A stretch of 64,000 nt of DNA from Bacillota bacterium (GCA_023412215.1 JAEYNX010000025.1:1-64000), one strand, 5' to 3'. Shown: positions 36,353 through 45,224, counted from the stretch's first letter. Numbers and translations are program-made. The notes: generated from the letters alone by a model not told the origin.

Positions 36353-36893
36353 AAAAAACAGAACCAGCTTTAAGGTTGCATTGGGCGGTATTATTACCGC
36401 CTTTGCTTTGGTTGTTATGCTTGCAACCGGCATAATCCCTATCGGCACCTACACCTTCCCTGCCCTTGCGGGTATCCTGCTGATTGCGGTAGTGGTAGAG
36501 CTTGGGGAAAAATGGGCGGCTGCGGTATTCGCGGCAACGGCCGTACTGTCGCTGCTGATTGCGCCGGACCGCGAGGCCGGCCTATTGTATCTCTTCTTTT
36601 TCGGGCACTACCCTATCTTAAAATCTCTCATCGAACGGCTGCATAAACGGGTACTGGAATGGGTGCTGAAGTTTATTGTTTTTAATGCCTGTGTGCTTAC
36701 CTGCTACGGCATTATTTTTTATGTGCTTCAGATGCAGTATGTGATAGAGAGCTTCCAGGAATTCGGGCGGTACAGCCTGCTGATATTTCTGGGCGCCGGC
36801 AACCTTGCCTTTGGGGTGTATGATCTTGCGCTTACCAATCTGATTACCTTTTATATAAAATGGATTCGTGTAAAGGTGCTCAAGCGCCTGTAA
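36339..36893 (+). CDS. conserved integral membrane protein, S-component-like
   Basis: A 184-residue protein with five or six hydrophobic helices and short polar loops: helices near 12-32, 36-53, 57-75, 80-92, 107-130 and 140-165. I know similar unnamed proteins in Clostridia. The size, the first helix (VALGGIITAFALVVML) and the turn IPIGTYTFPALAG resemble ECF S components, but I cannot confirm it. TTG start overlaps the J-domain stop by 14 bases. It is followed by two surface proteins, so a transporter role is a reasonable guess. Confidence 0.75.
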   Translation: MTAAKKNRTSFKVALGGIITAFALVVMLATGIIPIGTYTFPALAGILLIAVVVELGEKWAAAVFAATAVLSLLIAPDREAGLLYLFFFGHYPILKSLIERLHKRVLEWVLKFIVFNACVLTCYGIIFYVLQMQYVIESFQEFGRYSLLIFLGAGNLAFGVYDLALTNLITFYIKWIRVKVLKRL

Positions 36894-36941
36894 ATCTGTA
36901 AGAAGAAATGGATGATCCATCAAAAATGAGGGTTCCACACA

Positions 36942-38009
36942 ATGAAAAATAGAGGTTCGAGATTTTTAATATTTATGCTTACCGTGCTGTTTTGCCTTCA
37001 AACCACGGTATTCGCACAGGCGGAGGGGCAGGAAAAACCCCAAGAGATTTTAAACGCACTAACCTACCTTTCAGAAAGCGGCAGCGGACGCTGGACAGCG
37101 GTTGCTATCAATGCCGCCGGAAATGTGCCGGACGAGGCCCTTGCGCTGAGTATTCGGGATGAGGTAAAAGAAGGCCTTACAGCCTCCAACACGAAGGTAA
37201 CCGACATCGCTCATGATATCCTTGCCCTTTCGGCATGCGGATATGATGCGGAAAAGTTTGTAAACGCCGACCTTACGGCAACGCTTTGTAACAGTGATAA
37301 CATGCTTGCGCAAGGCGCCAACGGGCCAATCTACGCGCTGATGGCGCTGGATTCCAAAGATTACATAACCCCGGAAAATACAAAATGGAACCGGGAAACG
37401 CTCTGTGATGCGATACTTTCCTTTCAAAATGAGGACGGCGGTTTTTTCCTCAACGATACAATGGATGCCGACGTGGACGTTACTGCCTACGCGCTGATTG
37501 CACTTGCGCCATATACCGAAAAGCAGAAGGTATCGGACGCGGTAAATAAAGGGGTGCAATGGTTAAGCGACAACCAGAATGACGACGCGACCTTCTCTTC
37601 GATGGGTATTGTAAACAGTGAAAGCACAGCATCGGTCGTAATTGCCCTTATCAGTTTAGGCATACCGATTACCGGCGAGCTGTTTACCAAAGACGGTATG
37701 ACGGCCTACGATGCGCTGCTTACGTTTCAAAATGCGGACGGCGGTTTTGCACACCTGCAGCAAGGGGGCAGCGATCTTCTTACAACCGAGCAGGCGATTA
37801 TGGCTATGAGCGCGGTCTGCTTTGGCAAGTCCCCCTTTAAACTCGCCACTGTTCCCCCTCCCGTCGAGAAGCGCTTGATCTCGTATACCTTCTTGTTGAT
37901 ATTGATTGCTGCGGTCCTTTTAATTGGACTGATACTTTTCTTTTTACTGAAAGCCTTAAAAAGAAATCAACATAAAGATAAGAGCTTAAACAATTCAGGT
38001 GAAATATGA
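36942..38009 (+). CDS. membrane-anchored alpha/alpha-toroid (terpenoid cyclase/prenyltransferase-like) surface protein
   Basis: A 355-residue exported protein. A signal peptide ends near residue 27 (VFAQA). Residues 30-300 form helical pairs with prenyltransferase/squalene-cyclase repeats: SFQNEDGGFFL (160-170) and TFQNADGGFAH (261-271), plus degenerate copies such as WLSDNQNDDATFSS. A hydrophobic helix (312-336) followed by basic residues anchors the C-terminus. No catalytic DxDD or zinc site is seen, so this is likely a binding protein. The fold is that of the N-terminal half of transcobalamin and intrinsic factor. It overlaps the DUF4430 gene by 4 bases. Confidence 0.85.
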   Translation: MKNRGSRFLIFMLTVLFCLQTTVFAQAEGQEKPQEILNALTYLSESGSGRWTAVAINAAGNVPDEALALSIRDEVKEGLTASNTKVTDIAHDILALSACGYDAEKFVNADLTATLCNSDNMLAQGANGPIYALMALDSKDYITPENTKWNRETLCDAILSFQNEDGGFFLNDTMDADVDVTAYALIALAPYTEKQKVSDAVNKGVQWLSDNQNDDATFSSMGIVNSESTASVVIALISLGIPITGELFTKDGMTAYDALLTFQNADGGFAHLQQGGSDLLTTEQAIMAMSAVCFGKSPFKLATVPPPVEKRLISYTFLLILIAAVLLIGLILFFLLKALKRNQHKDKSLNNSGEI

Positions 38010-38431
38010 AAAGATACATCCATTTAATCATCTGTTTAGTCACTTGTGTTTGCTTTTTGGTATCCTGCAGTACGCAAAAACTGCCCTGTAAGCCGGCGGA
38101 TGCGCCCATGGCGGTGACGATTAACATTATCGGCACAGACAAAACGCAGATATTGCCCCAAACTGAGGTTGGTATTTTTGAGGGAAACACCGTGCTGGAG
38201 GTTCTTCAATATGTCACGAAAGAAAATGACATCCAGCTTGAGTATTCGGGCTTGGGTAAAACCGCTTATATCAAGGGCATTGACAACCTGTATGAGTTTG
38301 ACTACGGCCCTGCAAGCGGCTGGATGTATGTGATAAACGATGCAGACAATAAGCCCATGGTAAGCTGTGGTGCTTATCAGCTGAAGGATAGCGATCAGAT
38401 TACATGGATTTACGTCACCGAAGCACAGTAG
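38006..38431 (+). CDS. DUF4430-domain lipoprotein (transcobalamin C-terminal-like)
   Basis: A 141-residue exported lipoprotein: hydrophobic signal with lipobox LVSC and acylated Cys21, then a DUF4430 domain (about 36-138) with beta strands, an N-terminal ubiquitin-like TVLEVLQYVT helix, and the GPASGWMYVIND motif. DUF4430 is the fold of the C-terminal half of human transcobalamin and intrinsic factor, where it caps cobalamin. Its ATG overlaps the stop of the toroid gene (ATGA), so both are made in coupled fashion and could assemble on the outer face of the membrane. Confidence 0.88.
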   Translation: MKRYIHLIICLVTCVCFLVSCSTQKLPCKPADAPMAVTINIIGTDKTQILPQTEVGIFEGNTVLEVLQYVTKENDIQLEYSGLGKTAYIKGIDNLYEFDYGPASGWMYVINDADNKPMVSCGAYQLKDSDQITWIYVTEAQ

Positions 38432-38439
38432 AGATTGAC

Positions 38440-38468
38440 TTGTAATTATCCGACAAATTTGCTAAAAT
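38440..38468 (+). promoter_or_regulatory. promoter of the EpsG-like gene
   Basis: TTGTAA, 17-base spacer, TAAAAT on the plus strand. It starts 9 bases after the DUF4430 stop and places the transcription start near 38475, which supports the GTG at 38499. Confidence 0.65.
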
Positions 38469-38498
38469 AACGTGGTAATGTTTGGGGAGGGCGACAGC

Positions 38499-39767
38499 GT
38501 GACTTATATCTATTATATCATGATGGCGGTAATACTGGTTTTAGGGTTTTTACTAAGCTATAAGGGACAAACCAAACGGAAAAATCTAATTTTGCTCGGT
38601 GTATCCCTAGTAATGCTGGCCGGTGTCGCGGCGATACGTTATGAAGTTGGCGACGATTATTATAATTATATGATGATCTATAACCTCATAAACGATATGC
38701 CGCTATCTCAGTTTTTTACCTATAATTATGAGCCGGGTTTCTTCCTCTGGTGTAAATTTATTCAGCTCTTTACTGCAAACTTTCAATGGTTTTACGCGGC
38801 CAGTGCCATTGCCACAACGGCTCTGGTGTTCTGGTTTATCTATAAAGAATCAAAGCTCCCCGTTTTAAGCGCTTACCTCTATATGTCCATGATGTTTTAT
38901 TATTGGTCGCTGAGCTTGATGCGCCAGATTTTCGCGGCCTCAATCTGTGTACTGAGTGTGAAATATATTCGCGAGAAAAAATTTATACCCTTTCTGTTTA
39001 TTGTGTTGCTGGCGGCTTCGTTTCATAAATCAGCGCTTATCTTGCTGCCGGTATTCTTCATCGCGCAGATCAAATTCAATTGGAAGTCGGTGTCTGTCCT
39101 AGGCGGTATAGCGCTCATCTGCTTTATCTTTGCGCCAACCGTCATGCAGTTTGTGGTAAAAGCACTAAACATCTCTTCCTACACGGATGTCTCGAAATAC
39201 GCGCAAGGCTCTTCGCTTGTTTACGGCATCTTCCCTACCCTTGTGTTTATTGCGGCATGGTGCTTTAAGAAAAAACTGCTTGATCAAGACCCGACAAATA
39301 ACGTATACCTTAACCTGATGTTCTATGCTGCAGTAATCTCGCTGTTTATTGCCAGAGTATTTATTGTGGAGCGTTTTGCGGTCTATTGCTTTTTGCCCGC
39401 GATCGTATTGCTGCCAAATATGGTTATGACATTGCAGGCACCTCAAGAGAAATTAAAGGCTATTGCAGATGCAAAGGCGGAACAAAAACAGCTTAAAGGC
39501 ACTGCACTGAAGGTAAAGCAACAGGAACTGGCAAGGCTCAGCGGAGAAGTGAAAGATTCAAGGGCCTTCTTTGGCTTTGCGGCAGGCTGTGTGATCGTCC
39601 TTACGCTGTTTTATCATCTTTTCGGATTTTCTAATAATTTTTATAAAGTGAAGGATTATCAGACCATCTTTAATAAACAGCCGACAGCAAAGTTTTCTGC
39701 TCAGCGTCAGATGAACAAGGATTATCTGGATTCTATTGGCTACCCCTCCTATGAGGTAAAGCAATAA
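38499..39767 (+). CDS. EpsG-family membrane protein (polysaccharide polymerase-like)
   Basis: A 422-residue membrane protein with about 10-12 hydrophobic helices. The early RYEVGDDYYNYMMIY loop and the later SLMRQIFAASICVLSVKYI helix match EpsG, thought to polymerise exopolysaccharide repeat units. A hydrophilic coiled segment (about 315-350, rich in Lys, Ala and Gln) is unusual. No glycosyltransferase, flippase or other capsule gene is next to it, so it is isolated. The open frame begins at an upstream GTG, but GGGGAGGG seven bases before GTG 38499 decides the start. Confidence 0.82.
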   Translation: MTYIYYIMMAVILVLGFLLSYKGQTKRKNLILLGVSLVMLAGVAAIRYEVGDDYYNYMMIYNLINDMPLSQFFTYNYEPGFFLWCKFIQLFTANFQWFYAASAIATTALVFWFIYKESKLPVLSAYLYMSMMFYYWSLSLMRQIFAASICVLSVKYIREKKFIPFLFIVLLAASFHKSALILLPVFFIAQIKFNWKSVSVLGGIALICFIFAPTVMQFVVKALNISSYTDVSKYAQGSSLVYGIFPTLVFIAAWCFKKKLLDQDPTNNVYLNLMFYAAVISLFIARVFIVERFAVYCFLPAIVLLPNMVMTLQAPQEKLKAIADAKAEQKQLKGTALKVKQQELARLSGEVKDSRAFFGFAAGCVIVLTLFYHLFGFSNNFYKVKDYQTIFNKQPTAKFSAQRQMNKDYLDSIGYPSYEVKQ

Positions 39768-39816
39768 TTATACTCAAATTTTTGCTGAGAATTAATAGAT
39801 AATTTACCTTTGCCTC

Positions 39817-39845
39817 TTGAAAATGCGAGCTCAATATATTATAGT
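39817..39845 (+). promoter_or_regulatory. promoter of htpG
   Basis: TTGAAA, 17-base spacer, TATAGT on the plus strand, immediately before the CIRCE operator. Confidence 0.85.
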
Positions 39846-39849
39846 GGTA

Positions 39850-39876
39850 TTAGCACTCGAACATATCGAGTGCTAA
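39850..39876 (+). promoter_or_regulatory. CIRCE operator (HrcA binding site)
   Basis: A perfect TTAGCACTC-N9-GAGTGCTAA inverted repeat lies 4 bases after the -10 box of the htpG promoter. HrcA should repress there under normal conditions and release on heat or protein stress. Confidence 0.97.
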
Positions 39877-39896
39877 TACATTGTTGAGGTGATTTT

Positions 39897-41786
39897 ATGG
39901 CAAAAAAGCAGTTCAAGGCGGAGTCAAAGCGGCTTTTGGATTTGATGATTCACTCAATATATACGCATAAGGAAATCTTCCTGCGCGAGCTGATTTCAAA
40001 CGCCAGCGATGCCATTGATAAGCTTTATTTCCGCTCACTAACCGACACTGCCGTCGGCTTAAACCGTGAGGATTTTGAAATTAAGCTTGCCGTAGATAAG
40101 GACAAGCGCCTGCTCACCATCGCCGATAACGGCTGCGGCATGACCAAGGAAGAGCTTGAAGAGAATCTGGGTATCATCGCCAACAGCGGCTCCTTCGGCT
40201 TTAAAAACGAGCACAAGGATCAAAGCGATATTGAGATCATCGGACAGTTTGGCGTTGGCTTCTACTCGGCGTTTATGGTAAGCAGCAAGGTGACGGTGAT
40301 CAGCCGCGCGTTTGGTGCGGCGGAGGCTTATCGCTGGGAATCCACAGGGGCCGACGGCTATACCATCGAGCCCTGCGAAAAGGATAGCTTCGGCACCGAA
40401 ATCATCCTTACCGTCAAGGAAGACGCGGAGGATGAAACCTACGGCGAATACCTCGAGAGCTATCGTATCTCATCCATTGTTAAGAAGTATTCCGACTATA
40501 TCCGGTACCCCATCACGATGGATGTGGAACATGAGCATCTGAAGGAGGGCAGCAAGGACGAATACGAGACGGTTGTGGAGCATCAAACGCTCAACAGCAT
40601 GGTGCCTCTCTGGAAGAAGACAAAGAGCGAGGTAACCCCCGAGGAATATAACAGCTTTTATAAAGAAAAATTCTTAGATTATACCGACCCGTTAAAGGTA
40701 ATACACAGCAAAACCGAAGGCAGTGCCACCTATAATGCGCTATTGTTTATCCCCAGTAAGGCGCCCTATGACTACTACTCCAAGGAGTTTGAAAAGGGCC
40801 TGCAGCTTTACTCCAACGGTGTACTGATTATGGAACGCTGCGCCGACCTTCTGCCCGACCATTTCAGCTTTGTAAAAGGGCTTGTGGACTCGCAGGACCT
40901 CTCGCTTAATATCTCACGCGAGATGCTGCAGCATGACCGCCAGCTCAAGCTGATCGCGACCAGCCTTGATAAAAAGATTAAGAACGAACTGCTTAAGCTG
41001 CTTGGGGACGAGCGTGAAACCTACGAAAAGTTTTACAAGAGCTTTGGCCTGCAGCTTAAAATCGGCGCCTACACCGGGTACGGCATGAACAAAGACCACC
41101 TGAAGGACCTGCTGATGTTCTACTCCGCCGAGCAGAAGAAGCTGATTACCTTTGAAGAGTATGTCGGCGCTATGAAAGAGGGGCAGGAGCACATCTATTA
41201 TGCCGCGGGGCAGAGTATCGAACAGATCGCCCTGCTGCCGCAGACAGAGCTGGTGCGCGATAAGGGGTATGATATCCTCTACCTTACCGACGATGTAGAC
41301 GAGTTCGCCCTGCGCATCATTGACGAGTACTCAGGCAAAAAGTTTAAGTCGGTTTCGGCCAACGACTTAAACCTTGCCACAGAGGACGAAACACAGGAGA
41401 TTAAAAAGCAGAAAGAAGAGCATAAAGACCTGTTTGACTTTATGAAGTCTTCGCTCGACGGCAAGGTGCAGAACGTCACCCTTTCCAGCCGCCTGAAAAG
41501 CCACCCGGTATGCTTAAGCAGCGAGGGCGAAATCTCGCTGGAGATGGAGAAGGTACTAAACGCCATGCCGGTAGACCAGAAGGTAAAGGCCGACCGCGTA
41601 TTGGAGATTAACGCCTCCCACCCCATCTTCGAAACGCTGTCCAAGCTTTATGAGCAGGATAAAGACAAGCTCTCTTCCTACGCAAAGCTGTTGTATAATC
41701 AGGCCTTGCTGGTTGAGGGTATGTCGGTAGACGACCCCACTGCTTTCTCCAATGCCATCTGTGATCTGATGGTAAGTAAAGGTTAA
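39897..41786 (+). CDS. htpG: molecular chaperone HtpG (Hsp90)
   Basis: A 629-residue bacterial Hsp90. The N-terminal GHKL ATPase domain shows FLRELISNASDAIDKL, DNGCGMTKEEL and GQFGVGFYSAFM. The middle domain has the client and ATP-coupling arginine region (SLNISREMLQHD), followed by a C-terminal dimerisation domain with LYEQDKDKLSSYAKLLYNQALL. It refolds or remodels clients in the cytoplasm. It is monocistronic, with CIRCE upstream and a bidirectional terminator downstream. Confidence 0.98.
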   Translation: MAKKQFKAESKRLLDLMIHSIYTHKEIFLRELISNASDAIDKLYFRSLTDTAVGLNREDFEIKLAVDKDKRLLTIADNGCGMTKEELEENLGIIANSGSFGFKNEHKDQSDIEIIGQFGVGFYSAFMVSSKVTVISRAFGAAEAYRWESTGADGYTIEPCEKDSFGTEIILTVKEDAEDETYGEYLESYRISSIVKKYSDYIRYPITMDVEHEHLKEGSKDEYETVVEHQTLNSMVPLWKKTKSEVTPEEYNSFYKEKFLDYTDPLKVIHSKTEGSATYNALLFIPSKAPYDYYSKEFEKGLQLYSNGVLIMERCADLLPDHFSFVKGLVDSQDLSLNISREMLQHDRQLKLIATSLDKKIKNELLKLLGDERETYEKFYKSFGLQLKIGAYTGYGMNKDHLKDLLMFYSAEQKKLITFEEYVGAMKEGQEHIYYAAGQSIEQIALLPQTELVRDKGYDILYLTDDVDEFALRIIDEYSGKKFKSVSANDLNLATEDETQEIKKQKEEHKDLFDFMKSSLDGKVQNVTLSSRLKSHPVCLSSEGEISLEMEKVLNAMPVDQKVKADRVLEINASHPIFETLSKLYEQDKDKLSSYAKLLYNQALLVEGMSVDDPTAFSNAICDLMVSKG

Positions 41787-41808
41787 TGTTAATAAAGATA
41801 TAAAGCAA

Positions 41809-41843
41809 AAAGCCTCCGCGGGAATCAACCCGTCGGAGGCTTT
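41809..41843. terminator. bidirectional terminator between htpG and guaB
   Basis: AAAGCCTCCG-CGGG pairs with CCCG-T-CGGAGGCTTT around a short loop, giving A/T runs on both sides; it can serve both convergent genes. Confidence 0.9.
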
Positions 41844-41856
41844 CATCGTTTGATAT

Positions 41857-43368
41857 TTATTTGTTGTACAGGGAAATATTATTATCCTTAAGCACCACGT
41901 CGTGTGCGCCGCCCTCGACAATACTGGTTGCAGAAACCAACGTGATCTTTGCCTTCTGCTGCAGCTCTGGGATGGTTAAAGCGCCGCAATTGCACATGGT
42001 GGAGCGAACCTTGCTCAGCGAAAGCGTTACGTTATCCTTAAGACTGCCTGCGTAGGGCACGTAGGAATCTACGCCCTCTTCAAACGAAAGCTTCTGGGCG
42101 CCGCCAAGGTCGTAGCGCTGCCAGTTCCTTGCGCGGTTAGAGCCTTCGCCCCAATACTCCTTCATGTAGGCGCCGTTGATGTTTACCTTGTTGGTAGGGC
42201 TTTCGTCAAAGCGGGAGAAATAACGCCCGAGCATCAGGAAATCGGCGCCCATGGCAAGGGCAAGGGTCATATGGTAGTCATGTACAATGCCGCCGTCGGA
42301 ACAGATGGGGATATATACACCTGTCTTTTCGAAATACTCGTCTCTGGCAGCCGCAACCTCTATCAGTGCGGTCGCTTGGCCGCGGCCGATACCCTTCTGC
42401 TCACGTGTAATGCAGATGGAACCGCCGCCGATACCTACCTTTACAAAATCGGCGCCCGCCTCGGCTAAGAAAAGAAAGCCCTCTTTATCAACCACATTCC
42501 CTGCGCCGATCTTTACGCTGTCGCCGTAGGTTTTGCGGATAGAACTTAAGGTGACCTTCTGCCACTCGGAAAAGCCCTCGGAGGAGTCGATGCACAGTAC
42601 ATCCGCGCCCGCCTCAACCAAGGCGGGGATGCGCTGCTCAAAATCGCGGGTGTTGATACCGGCACCCACGACATACCTCTTGGAGGAATCGAGCAGTTCA
42701 AGCGGATTTTCTTTGTGCGAGGAATAGTCCTTGCGAAAAACCATATAAATCAGCCTGCCGTTATCATCCACAATCGGCAGTGAATTAAGCTTGTGATCCC
42801 ATATGATATCGTTGGCCTCTTTCAGTGTCGTGTGCTTGGGCGCATACACGAGGGATTCCAACGGGGTCATAAAGTCCTTCACCTTGGTATCAAGCGTCAT
42901 ACGGCTTACACGGTAGTCGCGGCTGGTGACGATACCCAGCAGCTTGCCGTTTGCCGTACCATCGGTGGTTACCGCAACCGTAGAATGGCCGGTTCTGTCT
43001 TTTAAATCGAGGATATCCTGCAGCGTCGCCTCGGGCTGAATGTTCGAATCGCTTACCACAAATCCTGCCTTATAAGCCTTCGCCCGCGCAACCATCGCTA
43101 CCTGATTTTCAATAGACTGTGAGCCGTAGACAAAAGAAATACCGCCCTCCTTGGCAAGCGCCACCGCCATCTTGTCGTCGGATACCGACTGCATGATGGC
43201 CGAGGTAAGCGGTATATTCATTGAAAGAGGGGCCTCTTCCCCTTTTTTAAATTTTACAACAGGGGTTTTCAGGTTCACGTTGCTCGGTACACATTTATCG
43301 GATGAATAACCCGGTATAAGTAGGTATTCACTAAAAGTATGGGAAGGTTCCGAAAAATAATACGCCAT
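41857..43368 (-). CDS. guaB: IMP dehydrogenase (GuaB), variant subfamily
   Basis: A 503-residue enzyme oxidising IMP to XMP, the entry to GMP synthesis. A TIM barrel surrounds two CBS domains (about 110-225). The active-site loop reads VGIGGGSICITREQKGIGRG, so Cys is kept but the usual GPGSICTTR pattern and the flap differ from the canonical enzyme. The N-terminus is longer than normal (SEPSHTFSEYLLIPGYSSDKC). It is monocistronic, with a consensus promoter. GMP reductase is unlikely because of the CBS pair and length. Confidence 0.9.
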   Translation of the reverse strand: MAYYFSEPSHTFSEYLLIPGYSSDKCVPSNVNLKTPVVKFKKGEEAPLSMNIPLTSAIMQSVSDDKMAVALAKEGGISFVYGSQSIENQVAMVARAKAYKAGFVVSDSNIQPEATLQDILDLKDRTGHSTVAVTTDGTANGKLLGIVTSRDYRVSRMTLDTKVKDFMTPLESLVYAPKHTTLKEANDIIWDHKLNSLPIVDDNGRLIYMVFRKDYSSHKENPLELLDSSKRYVVGAGINTRDFEQRIPALVEAGADVLCIDSSEGFSEWQKVTLSSIRKTYGDSVKIGAGNVVDKEGFLFLAEAGADFVKVGIGGGSICITREQKGIGRGQATALIEVAAARDEYFEKTGVYIPICSDGGIVHDYHMTLALAMGADFLMLGRYFSRFDESPTNKVNINGAYMKEYWGEGSNRARNWQRYDLGGAQKLSFEEGVDSYVPYAGSLKDNVTLSLSKVRSTMCNCGALTIPELQQKAKITLVSATSIVEGGAHDVVLKDNNISLYNK

Positions 43369-43416
43369 TGTATCTCGCTCCTTCTGTATTCTTCTCGTTC
43401 TTTAATTATTTTTGCT

Positions 43417-43445
43417 ATTATACATCAAAAGCGGCAATATCTCAA
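43417..43445 (-). promoter_or_regulatory. promoter of guaB
   Basis: TTGAGA (43440-43445), 17-base spacer, TATAAT (43417-43422) on the minus strand, about 45 bases before the start codon; no purine riboswitch is present. Confidence 0.88.
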
Positions 43446-43555
43446 GCATAAAATCACTTTTTTATTGGGAGTTATACATAGGAACGTACCATAAGGGCTC
43501 TTCACACAAAACCGAAACAAAATGTTGATCTTTTCTGTCTTTTTTGTATATCAAC

Positions 43556-43921
43556 TTAATCCACAGCTTGCTCTCTGGGCATGGTTTTGGTCGCGATGAG
43601 ATTAACATCAAGCCCGAGAAGGTTATGCAACACCACGTCCCCACGATGGATAGGCGCGTTTACTGTTACGCGGCTTAATTCTTCCATCACACGCAAGAGC
43701 ATCTGCTTCGGGATATTCCTGTCTGTTTTTACCGGCAGGCGAGGGATAACGGCGCCCTCAATCTTTACAGTCGAGGTAAGCACTCGGGTGGGATTTGTCA
43801 ATTCTTTTTGCCCATAGGCAACGCCCCGTTCGCAGCCGTTCCCGGTTACCCTATAATTCTGGGCCTCGTCAACCTTCAAATGGCACCCCTTGGGGCACAC
43901 AATGCAGATAAGCTCTGTCAT
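43556..43921 (-). CDS. DUF1667 protein, small Cys-containing subunit of the glycerol-3-phosphate oxidising module
   Basis: A 121-residue DUF1667 protein. Its first half has ICIVCPKGCHLKVDE and GNGCERGVAYG, four Cys that could hold an iron-sulfur or metal centre; the second half is PRLPVKTDRNIPKQMLLRVMEEL. It always sits with the flavoprotein pair upstream in Clostridia and is taken to be the third subunit. It overlaps that gene by 4 bases (start at 43921, previous stop at 43918). Confidence 0.85.
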   Translation of the reverse strand: MTELICIVCPKGCHLKVDEAQNYRVTGNGCERGVAYGQKELTNPTRVLTSTVKIEGAVIPRLPVKTDRNIPKQMLLRVMEELSRVTVNAPIHRGDVVLHNLLGLDVNLIATKTMPREQAVD

Positions 43922-45192
43922 ACCTTTTTCCCCTCCTTTTCAACCGAAACCGTAATCGTCTCTTCCCTTACACGGTCAAACATCTGTTTTGGGAAGACGA
44001 TCTTCTCCATCTCGCCGGGCGCCAGATGCTCCCGCTTAAAAGAGACGAGTGTCTCTGAGCCGGAGGTTACAACAATCTTTGCGTTCTCAAAGACGTTGTT
44101 AACCCTAAAGAACAGCTCGGCAAACCCTTCAACCTTTTGTGTTCGCAGCCTTTGGGGTACGGTATAGGTCACACCAAAGCCGTTGACTACCCCCACCGTT
44201 TCCTCTGCATCCATTTCCTGCTCCTGCTTTGCCGCAAGTGCCGCACTTTTTCCCGCACGCAGGGCCTCGGCGGTAACAAAATCCACCAAGTCGTGTACAT
44301 GCACTACATTGCCGCACGCGAAGATGCCTTTTACAGACGTCTCCATGTTCTCGTATACCACCAGGCCATTGGTTCGCTTATCGATCTCGAGGCCAGCCGA
44401 GCGTGAAAGCTCGTTTTCGGGTATAAGCCCCACCGAAAGAAGTACCGTATCACAATCGAACACCATCTCGGTACCTTTGATGGGCTTTCGGTTTTCATCT
44501 ACCTTGGATACCGTCACCTGTTCCACGCGCTTATCCCCTTTGATATCGGTGATGGTGTGGGAGAGATACAGCGGGATATCATAGTCATTTAAGCACTGCA
44601 CAATGTTGCGGTTTAACCCGTTTGAGTAGGGCATCAGTTCCACACACCCGAGCACCTTCGCGCCCTCGAGTGTCATTCTTCTGGCCATGATAAGCCCGAT
44701 ATCACCAGAGCCCAAGATCAGCACCCGTCTGCCTACCATGTAGCCGTGTATGTTCACATACAGCTGGGCCGTACCGGCGGTAAAGATACCGGCGGGCCGG
44801 TCGCCCGGTATCCCGATGGCGCCCCTCGTACGTTCCCTGCAGCCCATCGCCAGCACGATTGCTTTTGCCTGAAGCTGCATATACCCGTTTCGGCTGTTTA
44901 CGGCGTGCACCGTTTTATCACGGGCAATATCGAGTACCATGGTATCGGTCATCACCTCTACCTTGGTTTTATCGGTAAGCATATCAATAAACCTGCCGGC
45001 GTATTCCGGCCCGGTAAGTTCCTCTTTAAAATAGTGCAATCCAAAGCCGTTGTGGATACACTGGTTTAGTATTCCGCCCGTCTCATGATTGCGTTCTATC
45101 ATTAGTACCTTCTCGGCACCGTTTTCGTAGGCCGCTGTGGCGGCTGCCAGGCCCGCGGGCCCGCCGCCGATGACGATCACATCGTAGTTCAT
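43918..45192 (-). CDS. NAD(P)/FAD-dependent oxidoreductase, second subunit of the glycerol-3-phosphate module
   Basis: A 424-residue flavoprotein with two Rossmann folds: FAD-binding VIVIGGGPAGLAAATAA at the N-terminus and NAD-binding VLILGSGDIGLIMARRM near residue 165. HETGGILNQCIHNGFGL and MGCRERTRGAIGIPG are typical of the subunit that pairs with GlpA-like proteins. The C-terminal 90 residues are a small extra domain. The start was set at 45192 after GGAATGCGGAGT, not the upstream ATG. It lies 32 bases after the GlpA-like gene. Confidence 0.9.
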   Translation of the reverse strand: MNYDVIVIGGGPAGLAAATAAYENGAEKVLMIERNHETGGILNQCIHNGFGLHYFKEELTGPEYAGRFIDMLTDKTKVEVMTDTMVLDIARDKTVHAVNSRNGYMQLQAKAIVLAMGCRERTRGAIGIPGDRPAGIFTAGTAQLYVNIHGYMVGRRVLILGSGDIGLIMARRMTLEGAKVLGCVELMPYSNGLNRNIVQCLNDYDIPLYLSHTITDIKGDKRVEQVTVSKVDENRKPIKGTEMVFDCDTVLLSVGLIPENELSRSAGLEIDKRTNGLVVYENMETSVKGIFACGNVVHVHDLVDFVTAEALRAGKSAALAAKQEQEMDAEETVGVVNGFGVTYTVPQRLRTQKVEGFAELFFRVNNVFENAKIVVTSGSETLVSFKREHLAPGEMEKIVFPKQMFDRVREETITVSVEKEGKKV

Positions 45193-45224
45193 ACTCCGCA
45201 TTCCTTTCAAAGTTGATAAGAAAT

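Noticed and set aside
36894..36941. cobalamin riboswitch before the toroid gene
   Set aside because: Only 48 bases separate it from the upstream gene, and no conserved cobalamin block is visible there or before the DUF5685 gene.
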